Shown in pieces: positions 34,233 through 42,841 of a DNA stretch of 64,000 bases (positions within the stretch are counted from its first letter, which is position 1; every line of letters starts with the position of its first letter). Both the position numbers and the translations under genes were made by a program. The notes under the pieces are model-generated. The model was not told where the DNA came from and did not search any database. It worked only from the letters and a program-made list of their open reading frames with translations. Origin of the DNA: Wenyingzhuangia sp. 2_MG-2023 (GTDB taxonomy: Bacteria > Bacteroidota > Bacteroidia > Flavobacteriales > Flavobacteriaceae); NCBI RefSeq assembly GCF_030548295.1, contig NZ_JAUOSB010000009.1, positions 1-64,000 of the forward strand, in the 5' to 3' direction.

Positions 34233-35357
34233 TTAAACCCAAAACAATTCAGAGGCAATTCCATCAGCTAAGAACTTACCTTTCTGAGTGGTTTTTAGCT
34301 GATTTTTTTCAATTTCTAATGTTCCCTGTTTTAAAAAAGGAAGTATTTGATTTTTTAAAACAGCCAATGTTTCAACACCAAAATCTTGTTCAACTTTAGC
34401 AAAAGAAACACCCCATATAGTTCGCAAACCTGTCATGATATATTCGTTATATCGATCTTTTATAGACAAAATTTCTTGAGTTGACGGCAATCTATTTTCC
34501 GATAAAGCTTTTATATATTTTACATTATTCGCCACATTCCAACTCCTTACACTCCCTCTATAACTATGTGCAGATGGTCCAAACCCTAAATAAAATTTAC
34601 CCAACCAATAAGACGTATTGTGCTTAGAGTAAAAATCAGGTTTTCCAAAATTTGAAATTTCGTAATGATCAAAGCCTGCCTGTTGTAGTTCTGCCACTAA
34701 AACATCAAAATGAGAAGCTGCTAAATTTTCATCTAAAGCCGGATATTTTCCCTCTTTGATAAAATGATGCAATGCTGTTCCTTCTTCCACCGTTAAAGCA
34801 TAAGAAGAGATATGATCAACTCCAAAACTCAAAGCTTCTTTTATATTTTGTTTCCATTCTTCTACGGACAAACCTGGAATTCCGTACATCAAATCAATAG
34901 TAATATTGTCAAAATATTGAGTAGCAGTTTTTAAAGATTGTTTTACTTCTTGTGCCGAGTGTGCTCTATTCATCATTTGCAATTCCTTATCACCAAAAGA
35001 TTGCACACCAATACTCAACCTATTAATTTCTGTAGTGGCTAATTCTTTTATTTTTTCATCAGACAAATCATCTGGATTGGCTTCTAAGGTAATTTCTGGC
35101 AAAACAATAACATCGTAATGGCTTCTTATAATTGCAATGATGGATTTAATTTCATCAACCTCTAAAATACTTGGAGTTCCTCCACCAAAATAAATGGTTT
35201 CAACAATAATATTTTTAAACTCATCAGCTCTTAAAACAATTTCTTGCTCTAAAGCAGTTAAAAAAGAAGTTTTGTGTTTTAACGAAGTGGAAAAGTGAAA
35301 ATCACAATAATGACACGCTTTTTTACAAAACGGAATGTGTAGATACAAACCTGCCAT
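34233..35357 (-). CDS. hemW: Radical SAM heme chaperone HemW
   Basis: This 374-residue radical SAM protein has Cys11-x3-Cys15-x2-Cys18 in PFCKKACHYCDF. The fourth Cys of coproporphyrinogen oxidase HemN is absent, which distinguishes HemW. IYFGGGTPSIL and GIPGLSVEEW are the SAM-binding strands. The C-terminal HemN_C domain carries YNEYIMTGLRT. HemW is a heme-binding protein thought to insert heme into respiratory enzymes and is often misnamed HemN. It starts 1 base after the ruvC stop. Confidence 0.92.
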   Translation of the reverse strand: MAGLYLHIPFCKKACHYCDFHFSTSLKHKTSFLTALEQEIVLRADEFKNIIVETIYFGGGTPSILEVDEIKSIIAIIRSHYDVIVLPEITLEANPDDLSDEKIKELATTEINRLSIGVQSFGDKELQMMNRAHSAQEVKQSLKTATQYFDNITIDLMYGIPGLSVEEWKQNIKEALSFGVDHISSYALTVEEGTALHHFIKEGKYPALDENLAASHFDVLVAELQQAGFDHYEISNFGKPDFYSKHNTSYWLGKFYLGFGPSAHSYRGSVRSWNVANNVKYIKALSENRLPSTQEILSIKDRYNEYIMTGLRTIWGVSFAKVEQDFGVETLAVLKNQILPFLKQGTLEIEKNQLKTTQKGKFLADGIASELFWV

Positions 35358-35358
35358 T

Positions 35359-35913
35359 TTATTTTACAATTTTACTTTCGTTCTGACTTACAAAACTTGC
35401 CCAACCTGTATAGTTCTTTCCTCCTACTTTTACTCCGCTGTTAAAATAGTGGCAGACAGCAGCAGCCAATCCATCAGTAGCATCTAAATTTTTAGGCAGC
35501 GTTTTTAAATCTAACAAACTTTTAAGCATTAAAGCCACTTGTTCTTTACTTGCATTTCCGTTTCCGGTAATGGCCATTTTTATTTTTTTGGGCAAATATT
35601 CCGTTACAGGAATGTCTCTAGACAAAGCCGCAGCCATGGCAACTCCTTGTGCTCTTCCTAATTTCAGCATAGATTGTACGTTTTTGCCGTAAAAAGGAGC
35701 TTCAATAGCCAATTCATCAGGATGATAGGTATCTATTAATTCAATGGTACGTTCAAAAATCAATTTAAGTTTTACATAAGGATCCCTGTATTTACTCAAC
35801 AGCAATTCGTTCATTTGAACAAATTCCATTTTTTTACCTACAACCTTGATTACCCCAAACCCCATAATAGTGGTTCCTGGATCTATTCCTAATATGATTC
35901 TTTCTAATGCCAA
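35359..35913 (-). CDS. ruvC: Crossover junction endodeoxyribonuclease RuvC
   Basis: This 184-residue Holliday junction resolvase uses four acidic residues. They are the first Asp in [13 protein letters not shown] (Asp11), Glu in LAIEAPFYG, and the pair in [13 protein letters not shown] choose the TTG at 35913, giving [13 protein letters not shown]. No ATG is in-frame close by, and a longer frame reaches back 39 residues through a poorly conserved hydrophobic stretch. The resulting length equals that of other flavobacterial RuvC proteins. Cytoplasmic; acts with RuvAB, which are not in the window. Confidence 0.93.
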   Translation of the reverse strand: MALERIILGIDPGTTIMGFGVIKVVGKKMEFVQMNELLLSKYRDPYVKLKLIFERTIELIDTYHPDELAIEAPFYGKNVQSMLKLGRAQGVAMAAALSRDIPVTEYLPKKIKMAITGNGNASKEQVALMLKSLLDLKTLPKNLDATDGLAAAVCHYFNSGVKVGGKNYTGWASFVSQNESKIVK

Positions 35914-35992
35914 TACTTGTGGTTTAAGGATGATAACGAAGGTAGTGAAAAGTAAAAGATTAGAATTCGATTCTAAGTTCCAAACAAAGTCT

Positions 35993-36127
35993 TTACTTCC
36001 CAAAAAATTGAGAGACCAAAGTATCTGCATTTTTCAACAAATACAAGACAACAAACAATACAACTACAAGTACAATTACTCTAACTCGATTCGGTTTTTT
36101 CCTTTTCGTTCTTGAAAACTCAGTCAT
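35993..36127 (-). CDS. Small single-pass membrane protein (44 residues)
   Basis: A short frame, ATG at 36127 and TAA at 35993, lies between mnmD (stop 4 bases upstream) and ruvC (79 bases downstream). It encodes a basic N-terminus ([17 protein letters not shown]), one strongly hydrophobic helix ([14 protein letters not shown], about 18-31) and a short polar tail ending SQFFGK. Positive-inside charge predicts the N-terminus in the cytoplasm. Its size hides it from normal gene-length cut-offs. The tight spacing and amphipathic layout argue that it is real; function unknown. Confidence 0.65.
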   Translation of the reverse strand: MTEFSRTKRKKPNRVRVIVLVVVLFVVLYLLKNADTLVSQFFGK

Positions 36128-36131
36128 GGAA

Positions 36132-36794
36132 TTATTTTTTAGTTCCTCTTAACATTTCTCTTTTACCCGGAGGCCCAGGCAGTCTTTCTATTTGAAAACC
36201 TACGGTCTGCATTGCTCTACGCACGCTTCCTTTAGCAGCATATGTTACTATTTTACCTTCTGGCTTTAATGCTTTGAACATCAGCTCAAAAATTTCTTCT
36301 GTCCACAGTTCAGGTTGTACCCTTGCTCCAAAAGCATCAAAATAAATCAAATCATAAGTTTCAACATCTTGAAGGTTGTGAAAAAACATCTGACGTTTGG
36401 TTAAGGAAAAATTCCCCGTAACTTGCTGTGGTTTGTTCCACGGAGTAAGATGCATTTCCTCAAATTTGTGTGACATATTTCTGGTATCCAATTCTGATAC
36501 ATAATTCAATGCCAACAATTCATCTTCTCTTACAGGATAAGCCTCAATCCCTACATAATCCACCTTACGTTGGTCTTTTGCTGTCTCTAACAACGTGATA
36601 AAAGCATTTAAGCCTGTACCAAAACCAATTTCTAAAATAGAAAAATCATCTTTTTCTGTTGCTTTGTATCCATGTTCTATAAATACATGGTAAGCCTCCT
36701 GAATAGCTCCATGGGTGGAATGATAGCTCTCATTCCAGCTAGGTAGATGTATGGTGGTAGACCCATCAGAAGTTATGATAATTTTTCTTTTCAA
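36132..36794 (-). CDS. mnmD: tRNA mnm5s2U34 methyltransferase MnmD
   Basis: This 220-residue SAM methyltransferase completes the wobble uridine modification of tRNAs. It corresponds to the N-terminal half of E. coli MnmC; the oxidoreductase half (MnmC(o)) is absent. The SAM-binding loop is ILEIGFGTGLNAF (about 54-66). The active-site Asp motif is LIYFDAFGARVQPELWTEEI (about 149-168). The N-terminus has the DGSTTIHLPSWNESYHSTHGA motif of the family. The start lies in a divergent region with ilvE. Confidence 0.92.
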   Translation of the reverse strand: MKRKIIITSDGSTTIHLPSWNESYHSTHGAIQEAYHVFIEHGYKATEKDDFSILEIGFGTGLNAFITLLETAKDQRKVDYVGIEAYPVREDELLALNYVSELDTRNMSHKFEEMHLTPWNKPQQVTGNFSLTKRQMFFHNLQDVETYDLIYFDAFGARVQPELWTEEIFELMFKALKPEGKIVTYAAKGSVRRAMQTVGFQIERLPGPPGKREMLRGTKK

Positions 36795-36879
36795 AACTGT
36801 TCGTTTGTTTTGGCAAATATAGGTATTATTATAGTTTGTTAAAAAGTGTTTTTATAGCAATGATTACAATTTTTATATT

Positions 36880-36887
36880 TACTTTTG
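36880..36887 (+). promoter_or_regulatory. -7 element TACTTTTG before ilvE
   Basis: TACTTTTG ends 33 bases before the ilvE ATG at 36921. It supports starting ilvE at 36921 rather than at the TTG inside this element. No clear -33 TTG is seen. Confidence 0.4.
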
Positions 36888-36920
36888 TCTCTACATTATA
36901 TATTTTTTACAAACGAAATC

Positions 36921-37994
36921 ATGGGAATAAACAACCAGAACATCACGATTAACAAGTCTACTACCTCTAAGATCAATGAGGTAGATTTTAGCAATTTATC
37001 GTTTGGAGAAAACTTTACAGATCACATGTTTGAATGTGATTATATAGATGGAAAATGGACAAATGCACAAATCAGGCCTTATGGTCCCATTTCTCTAGAT
37101 CCATCTGCTAAAGTATTTCACTACGGTCAAGCTGTATTTGAAGGTATGAAAGCCTACAAATCATTAGACAACGTCGTCTGGTTATTCAGACCTGAAGAGA
37201 ACTTTAATCGTTTGAATAAATCTTCTGAACGTTTGGCAATTCCAGCATTCCCTAAAGACTTGTTTTTTGACGGGATGGAATTGTTGTTAAACATTGATAA
37301 AGAATGGATTCAAACCACAGAAGGAAGTTCTATGTACATCCGTCCATTTATCATTGCTACAGAACCTGGAGTATCTGCTTCACCGGCAAAGAAATATAAA
37401 TTTATGTTTATATTGTCTCCTGCTCAAGCATATTACAGCGGTAAAGTAAGCGTATTATTTGCTGATAAATACAGTAGATCTGCTAGTGGAGGTGTAGGAT
37501 TTGCAAAATGTGCAGGAAACTACGCTGGACAATTTTACCCAACAAAATTGGCAAACGAAGCTGGATATCAACAAGTAGTTTGGACTGATTCTAGTACGCA
37601 CGAAAATTTAGAAGAAGCAGGAACCATGAACGTTTTCTTTAGAATCAACGATACTTTAGTTACGGCACCAACTTCGGATAGAATTTTAGATGGTATTACT
37701 CGTAAAAGTGTACTTGCTATTGCAGAAAGAGAAGGAATCAACGTTGAAGTTAGAAACGTATCTGTTTACGAAATTGAAGAAGCTGCAAAAAACGGAGCAT
37801 TGTTAGAAATGTTTGGAGCAGGAACAGCAGCTGTTATCAATCCTATTGTAAGTTTTAACTTTAAGGGAACAGATTACAAACTTCCTACATTAGAAAACGG
37901 TTATGCATCTCAAATTAAAAAGATGATTACAGACATTCAAACAGGGAAAGCAGAAGATACTTTCGGTTGGAAATATGCTGTTAGATCTATCTAA
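36921..37994 (+). CDS. ilvE: Branched-chain amino acid aminotransferase
   Basis: This 357-residue PLP enzyme interconverts Leu, Ile and Val with their keto acids. The PLP-binding Lys196 is in GFAKCAGNYAG. Class IV blocks EEAGTMNVFF (about 233-242) and TRKSVLAIAEREGI (about 264-277) are present, and the N-terminal FHYGQAVFEGMKAY is the usual signature. The ATG at 36921 is chosen; an in-frame TTG at 36885 overlaps the promoter and would add 12 hydrophobic residues. A terminator follows. Confidence 0.94.
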   Translation: MGINNQNITINKSTTSKINEVDFSNLSFGENFTDHMFECDYIDGKWTNAQIRPYGPISLDPSAKVFHYGQAVFEGMKAYKSLDNVVWLFRPEENFNRLNKSSERLAIPAFPKDLFFDGMELLLNIDKEWIQTTEGSSMYIRPFIIATEPGVSASPAKKYKFMFILSPAQAYYSGKVSVLFADKYSRSASGGVGFAKCAGNYAGQFYPTKLANEAGYQQVVWTDSSTHENLEEAGTMNVFFRINDTLVTAPTSDRILDGITRKSVLAIAEREGINVEVRNVSVYEIEEAAKNGALLEMFGAGTAAVINPIVSFNFKGTDYKLPTLENGYASQIKKMITDIQTGKAEDTFGWKYAVRSI

Positions 37995-38013
37995 ATAAGA
38001 ACGACATAAAATC

Positions 38014-38040
38014 AAAAGAGCCTACTTAGGCTCTTTTTTT
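38014..38040 (+). terminator. Intrinsic terminator after ilvE
   Basis: The 8-bp stem aaagagcc / ggctcttt with loop tactta is followed by a T run to 38040. It overlaps the upstream part of the nadA promoter region. Confidence 0.85.
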
Positions 38041-38041
38041 G

Positions 38042-38049
38042 TAAATTTG
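38042..38049 (+). promoter_or_regulatory. -7 element TAAATTTG before nadA
   Basis: TAAATTTG lies directly after the ilvE terminator T-run and 18 bases before the nadA ATG. It supports the 38068 start over the TTG at 38047, which is inside the element. Confidence 0.5.
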
Positions 38050-38067
38050 TACCTTAAAATTATTCCT

Positions 38068-39066
38068 ATGGATACTTTAGCCCAAGCAAAAGAAAACTTA
38101 AATAATAAAGGTTTTTTAGATATCGAAACAAAAGATGCGACAGATTATGTGGCTGAAATCAATCGATTGAAAAAAGAGAAAAATGCTGTTATTTTAGCGC
38201 ATTACTACCAAGAAGAAGCCATTCAAGACATTGCTGATTTTGTAGGAGATAGTTTACAATTGGCACAAGAAGCTGCTAAAACTAGTGCCGATATCATTGT
38301 GTTTGCAGGAGTGCATTTTATGGCAGAAACTGCTAAAATTTTAAATCCAAAGAAAAAAGTTTTGCTACCCGATTTAAAAGCGGGTTGTTCTTTAGCGGAC
38401 TCTTGTCCTCCTGAGGATTTTAAAAAATTCAAAGAAAAATATCCCGATCACAAAGTAGTTACCTACATCAACTGTTCTGCAGAAATAAAAACGATGAGTG
38501 ATATTGTTTGTACATCATCCAATGCTGTAAAAATCATCAACTCGTTTCCTATAGATCAGAAAATAATTTTTGCTCCTGATAAAAACTTAGGAGACTATTT
38601 AAACAAACAAACAGGTAGAAATATGGTTTTGTGGGACGGTGCTTGCATGGTACACGAAGCTTTTTCTATTGAAAAATTGTTAGATATTGCCGCAGATCAC
38701 CCAGATGCAGAAATTATAGCACATCCCGAATCTCCATCACATATTTTAAAAACAGCTAGTTATATTGGATCTACAGCTGGATTGTTAAAATACGCTAGAG
38801 AAAGTAAAAACAATAAATTTATTGTAGCTACAGAAGCTGGTATATTGCACGAAATGATAAAACAAGTACCTGAAAAAACGTTGATTCCTGCTCCTGCAGA
38901 AGAAGACAACACTTGTGCTTGTAGTGAATGTTTTTACATGAGAATGAACACCATGAAAAAACTATTTTTGTGCTTAGAACATGAATTACCAGCCATTGAA
39001 GTACCTGAAAAATTGGCTGCAGATGCATTAATTCCTATCGAAAGAATGTTAGAGCTTTCTAAATAA
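38068..39066 (+). CDS. nadA: Quinolinate synthase
   Basis: This 332-residue [4Fe-4S] enzyme condenses iminoaspartate with dihydroxyacetone phosphate to quinolinate in de novo NAD synthesis. The cluster ligands are predicted to be Cys107 ([10 protein letters not shown]), Cys193 (DGACMVHE) and Cys288 (CACSECFYM). [13 protein letters not shown] (45-57) and [10 protein letters not shown]-type block [12 protein letters not shown] (216-227) are typical. The start at 38068 gives [11 protein letters not shown]. nadB follows after 4 bases; the pair is a NAD operon. Confidence 0.95.
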   Translation: MDTLAQAKENLNNKGFLDIETKDATDYVAEINRLKKEKNAVILAHYYQEEAIQDIADFVGDSLQLAQEAAKTSADIIVFAGVHFMAETAKILNPKKKVLLPDLKAGCSLADSCPPEDFKKFKEKYPDHKVVTYINCSAEIKTMSDIVCTSSNAVKIINSFPIDQKIIFAPDKNLGDYLNKQTGRNMVLWDGACMVHEAFSIEKLLDIAADHPDAEIIAHPESPSHILKTASYIGSTAGLLKYARESKNNKFIVATEAGILHEMIKQVPEKTLIPAPAEEDNTCACSECFYMRMNTMKKLFLCLEHELPAIEVPEKLAADALIPIERMLELSK

Positions 39067-39070
39067 TTGT

Positions 39071-40660
39071 ATGATTAAAAAAACTGATTTTTTAGTAATT
39101 GGATCTGGAATTGCAGGTCTTTCTTACGCTTTAAAAGTAGCTAGCCGTCATAAAAATGCTTCCGTAACACTTGTAACCAAAGCAGAAAAAGAAGAAAGTA
39201 ATACCAAATATGCACAAGGAGGTATTGCTACGGTTACCAATACAAATACAGATTCTTTTGAACAACACATTCAAGATACTTTAATAGCAGGTGATGGTTT
39301 GTGTGACGAAGAAGTAGTTAGAATGGTAGTTGAAGAAGCCCCAGAACGTTTGGATGAATTGATTGCCTGGGGAGCACAATTTGACAAAACTACAAAAGGT
39401 GATTACAGCTTAGGAAGAGAAGGTGGACATTCTCAAAACAGAATATTACACCATAAAGACATTACAGGTTATGAAATTGCACGTGCACTGCTTCAAAAGG
39501 TAGAAGGCACTGAGAACATCACTTTGTTAGAAAATCATTTTACAATAGATTTTATTACAGACCATCATATTTTAAGAGCTCAAGGTCACGAAAAAACAGT
39601 AACTCATAGAGATCATATTACTTGTTATGGTGCTTATGTTTTGGATGAAATAACCCAAGAAATAAAAACGATACAAGCTAAAATTACTTTACTAGCTGCT
39701 GGTGGAAGTGGTCAAGTTTATAGAACAACTACAAACCCTAAAATAGCAACTGGTGATGGAATTGCCATGGCATATAGAGCAAAAGCCAAAGTTCAAGATA
39801 TTGAATTCATTCAATTTCACCCAACTGCTTTGCATCAGGAACCTGGACAATCTCCCGCATTTTTAATTACCGAAGCCGTAAGAGGTGAAGGAGGAATTCT
39901 TAGAAATGTAAACGGAGAGCGTTTTATGGAAAAATACGACGATCGTTTGGAATTAGCTCCAAGAGACATTGTTGCAAGAGCCATTGACACCGAATTAAAA
40001 ATTACAGGAGAAGATTTTGCGTACTTAGACTGTACGCATATTGATCCAGATCACTTTTTGAATCACTTTCCCAACATCACTCAAAAATGTAAATCTTTAG
40101 GAATTGATGTTCATAAGGACTACATTCCCATCACCCCAGCTGCTCATTATATTTGTGGAGGAATTGCAGTGGATAAAAATGGACAAACCTCTATTGAAAA
40201 CTTGTATGCTTGTGGAGAATGTTCTAGAACAGGATTACACGGTGCCAATAGACTTGCTTCAAATTCATTGATAGAAGCTGTTGTGTATGCACATAGAAGT
40301 TCTGTACATGCTTCATCTATTTTAGACAAATTAACGTTTAGAAATGATATTCCTGCATGGGATGACACCAACACTTCTCAAAATAAAGAACATATTTTAA
40401 TTACACACGATAGAAGAGACATTCAGAAAATAATGAGTAATTACGTCGGGATCGTACGCTCAGACATCCGTTTACAGAAAGCTGCCAACAGATTGGAAAT
40501 ATTGTACCAAGAAAACAAAGAATTGTACCGAACGGCAAAACTTTCTGCTCCTATTTGTGAATTGAGAAACTTGATTACCAATGCATATCTTATCATTCAA
40601 TCTTCTATAGATCGTAAAGAAAACAAAGGAGGTTTTTACAACCAAGATTGTGTAAAATAA
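39071..40660 (+). CDS. nadB: L-aspartate oxidase
   Basis: This 529-residue flavoprotein oxidises L-aspartate to iminoaspartate, the substrate of NadA. The FAD-binding Rossmann motif VIGSGIAGLSYALK is at 10-23. The succinate-dehydrogenase-like blocks are NTKYAQGGIA, REGGHSQNRILHHKD, FIQFHPTALH and GLHGANRLASNSLIEA. The C-terminal helical domain is present. No signal peptide; cytosolic. It is the second gene of the nadAB operon and ends before a bidirectional terminator. Confidence 0.95.
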   Translation: MIKKTDFLVIGSGIAGLSYALKVASRHKNASVTLVTKAEKEESNTKYAQGGIATVTNTNTDSFEQHIQDTLIAGDGLCDEEVVRMVVEEAPERLDELIAWGAQFDKTTKGDYSLGREGGHSQNRILHHKDITGYEIARALLQKVEGTENITLLENHFTIDFITDHHILRAQGHEKTVTHRDHITCYGAYVLDEITQEIKTIQAKITLLAAGGSGQVYRTTTNPKIATGDGIAMAYRAKAKVQDIEFIQFHPTALHQEPGQSPAFLITEAVRGEGGILRNVNGERFMEKYDDRLELAPRDIVARAIDTELKITGEDFAYLDCTHIDPDHFLNHFPNITQKCKSLGIDVHKDYIPITPAAHYICGGIAVDKNGQTSIENLYACGECSRTGLHGANRLASNSLIEAVVYAHRSSVHASSILDKLTFRNDIPAWDDTNTSQNKEHILITHDRRDIQKIMSNYVGIVRSDIRLQKAANRLEILYQENKELYRTAKLSAPICELRNLITNAYLIIQSSIDRKENKGGFYNQDCVK

Positions 40661-40717
40661 AAAACTAAAGTTATTTGTTTTTTTATCTCAAATCAAATAG
40701 ACTTTAGCCACACAAAC

Positions 40718-40749
40718 AAAAAGAGCAACCCACATGGTTGCTCTTTTTG
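40718..40749. terminator. Bidirectional terminator between nadB and the GH26-type gene
   Basis: A 13-bp stem (aaaaagagcaacc / ggttgctcttttt) with loop cacat ends both the rightward nadAB transcript and the leftward polysaccharide operon, whose last stop is 3 bases away. Confidence 0.9.
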
Positions 40750-40751
40750 TT

Positions 40752-41933
40752 TTATTGAATATCTGGTTGCTTGATCTTGGCATCCCAACTTTTCAATTGT
40801 TTTTTTATTTCATTGGTTACTTCTTCATCTTCTCTAATATACCAACTTACAGATTTGTAGGTAGTGGTTCCATCGTTAGAATAATGGAAAAACACAATGG
40901 TATTAACCAACGGATATTTTTCATGAAAATCATGAAATGCATCACCAAACCATTCTGCTCTATTTCCACCTGGTTTTAAAGAACCAAACTCTGCAATCAT
41001 AATTGGCTTGTTAAAAAAGGCCAAATCTTTGTAAAAATTACCAAAAATCTGTTTGAAAGACCACCATTTACTCCATCCTGTACTAGTACCGTAATTCAAT
41101 GCTCCTGTTGCTACTACATCTACATACTCGTCTCCAGGATAGTATTCTTTAAATTTTCCATAAGCCAAATGCGGACTCCAAACCCAAATTACATTTTTCA
41201 CTCCTTCTTTATCAAATACATCATGTACATGCTTCCATGCATCAATGTATTCAGACGGATCGCTATTTTGAGGTCCCCACGGATAACGATAAGGGTCATT
41301 CATCTCATGCCCTAATCTTAAATAAACAGGATGTTCTACTTTTTTAACGTCATTAGCCCATTCCTTCAAGAAAGAATCATAATATCCATTTGCAATTGTT
41401 GTCATTCCATGCTTATCTCTCTGATCTACTTCATCAATTTTTGGAAAATTTTCTTGTGTAAATTTATTCAACCAAGGCTCCCAAGTTATCATTGGAATAG
41501 AACCAATTCTATAAATGGCATCAATTTCATTTTCAGGAAACTTGTGCTCTGGCTTTTCTCCCCAAGCTTTGTAAATATGAATGATGGGGAATGTTAATGC
41601 TAAAGAATCTTCTAACTTAAAAATATTCTCATACGATTCTCTTTGACTATCATCTGAAGCACCAAAAAGTATGATTTTAGAATTGATCAAAGAATCTTTA
41701 TTTTTTCTTTGATTTTCAAACCATGTCAATTTATCTTCTCTTAGCACTTCTCTTTCTTCTAAGATAACTCTATGTTCTAGGCTTTGAACTAAATCACTTG
41801 CATTCTCTAACAATGCTCCTATGGGTCCTTTGGATCTTTTGCTGATAGCAGCCAGTCCATAAACCACAAAATAACCCAATACCAAAGCGATGATTACGTA
41901 AAAAAGTCGAGAGAATTTTTTGAATACTGACAT
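40752..41933 (-). CDS. Membrane-anchored glycoside hydrolase, GH26-like
   Basis: This 393-residue protein has one N-terminal TM/signal anchor (about 11-30) and then a TIM-barrel hydrolase facing the periplasm. RLGHEMNDPYRYPWG holds the acid/base Glu210 after His209, and IMIAEFGS holds the nucleophile Glu315. The GH26 pattern (RxxHE...WG and EF/E) is visible, as is SIPMITWEPW near the start. GH26 enzymes cut beta-mannans and related glucans. Here it ends a polysaccharide synthase operon, so trimming or releasing the polymer made by its neighbours is the best inference, as with BcsZ or PgaB. Confidence 0.82.
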   Translation of the reverse strand: MSVFKKFSRLFYVIIALVLGYFVVYGLAAISKRSKGPIGALLENASDLVQSLEHRVILEEREVLREDKLTWFENQRKNKDSLINSKIILFGASDDSQRESYENIFKLEDSLALTFPIIHIYKAWGEKPEHKFPENEIDAIYRIGSIPMITWEPWLNKFTQENFPKIDEVDQRDKHGMTTIANGYYDSFLKEWANDVKKVEHPVYLRLGHEMNDPYRYPWGPQNSDPSEYIDAWKHVHDVFDKEGVKNVIWVWSPHLAYGKFKEYYPGDEYVDVVATGALNYGTSTGWSKWWSFKQIFGNFYKDLAFFNKPIMIAEFGSLKPGGNRAEWFGDAFHDFHEKYPLVNTIVFFHYSNDGTTTYKSVSWYIREDEEVTNEIKKQLKSWDAKIKQPDIQ

Positions 41934-41935
41934 AC

Positions 41936-42841
41936 TTAAGAATGATTTATTACGGCTTCTATACCTTGTTCTATACTTGTTGTAGGCTCAAAACCTATTC
42001 TTTGTTTTATTTTTGAATTGTCTCCAATCATTTCCCAAACCTCATTATTTCTATAAGGAATTGCTCCTAAAATAATTTTAGCTTTGGTCTTCATTGTTGC
42101 ATTTACAGCTGTTGCTAATTGACTTAACTTTGTTCCTTGCCCGCTACATACATTCATTGTTTCTCCATAAGAATCTGTATTCTCAGCAGTCATCAACAAG
42201 GCATTCACCACATCTCCAACGTATAAAAAGTCACGAACTTGTTCTCCTTTAGTCATCAGAAAATCTTCTCCTCTTTTTAAGGATTGTATCATTTGTGGAA
42301 TGAAAAATTCTTCAGGCATGTATTCTCCATAAAAATTAAACACTCTTAAATTGGTAAATTTTTTACCATGATTGTTACAATACGTCTGAATTAAAGTTTC
42401 TGCATTAGTCTTACTCAAAGAATAAGGAGAAACAGGCATGGGAATTTGATTTTCATGAAAAGGAGACACATTATTTCCGTAAACTTCACTAGACGAAGTA
42501 AAAATAAAATGAGCGTTCAACGATTCCAAAGATTTCAATACATTTAAAGTCCCCTGCACATTTATTTCTGCCATTTTCTGAAAAATAGAAAAATCTCTGT
42601 CTCTACTAATATTAGCAGCCAAATGATAGACAACATCAGGTTTTATTTTTTGAATTACTTGGTTTGTTTCATTGTAATTGGTGATGTCTACAGGAAATTC
42701 AGTATCACTTTCTGTGCAATTTCTTGACATTACAAACACTTGAGCTTCCTTAGTTTTTAAAGCGTTTACCAAAAAACGTCCTAAATAACCATGACCACCT
42801 ATTACTAAAACTCTTTTATTTTTTAAACTTATAATGCCCAT
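41936..42841 (-). CDS. NAD-dependent nucleotide-sugar reductase/epimerase
   Basis: This 301-residue short-chain dehydrogenase has the NAD motif GGHGYLG (15-21) and the catalytic Ser in TSSSEVYG. The YxxxK pair is Tyr140 and Lys144. The start at 42841 is chosen because it begins MGIISLKNKRVLVIGG; a longer frame adds 30 residues inside rfbG. It overlaps rfbG by 13 bases. Directly after CDP-glucose 4,6-dehydratase, it likely reduces or epimerises CDP-4-keto-6-deoxy-D-glucose to the final CDP-6-deoxyhexose. Which product forms (for example CDP-6-deoxygulose-like) cannot be told. Confidence 0.82.
   Translation of the reverse strand: MGIISLKNKRVLVIGGHGYLGRFLVNALKTKEAQVFVMSRNCTESDTEFPVDITNYNETNQVIQKIKPDVVYHLAANISRDRDFSIFQKMAEINVQGTLNVLKSLESLNAHFIFTSSSEVYGNNVSPFHENQIPMPVSPYSLSKTNAETLIQTYCNNHGKKFTNLRVFNFYGEYMPEEFFIPQMIQSLKRGEDFLMTKGEQVRDFLYVGDVVNALLMTAENTDSYGETMNVCSGQGTKLSQLATAVNATMKTKAKIILGAIPYRNNEVWEMIGDNSKIKQRIGFEPTTSIEQGIEAVINHS

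Noticed and set aside
36885-36920. Earlier TTG start for ilvE
   Set aside because: The codon lies inside the -7 promoter element and adds hydrophobic residues not seen in IlvE.
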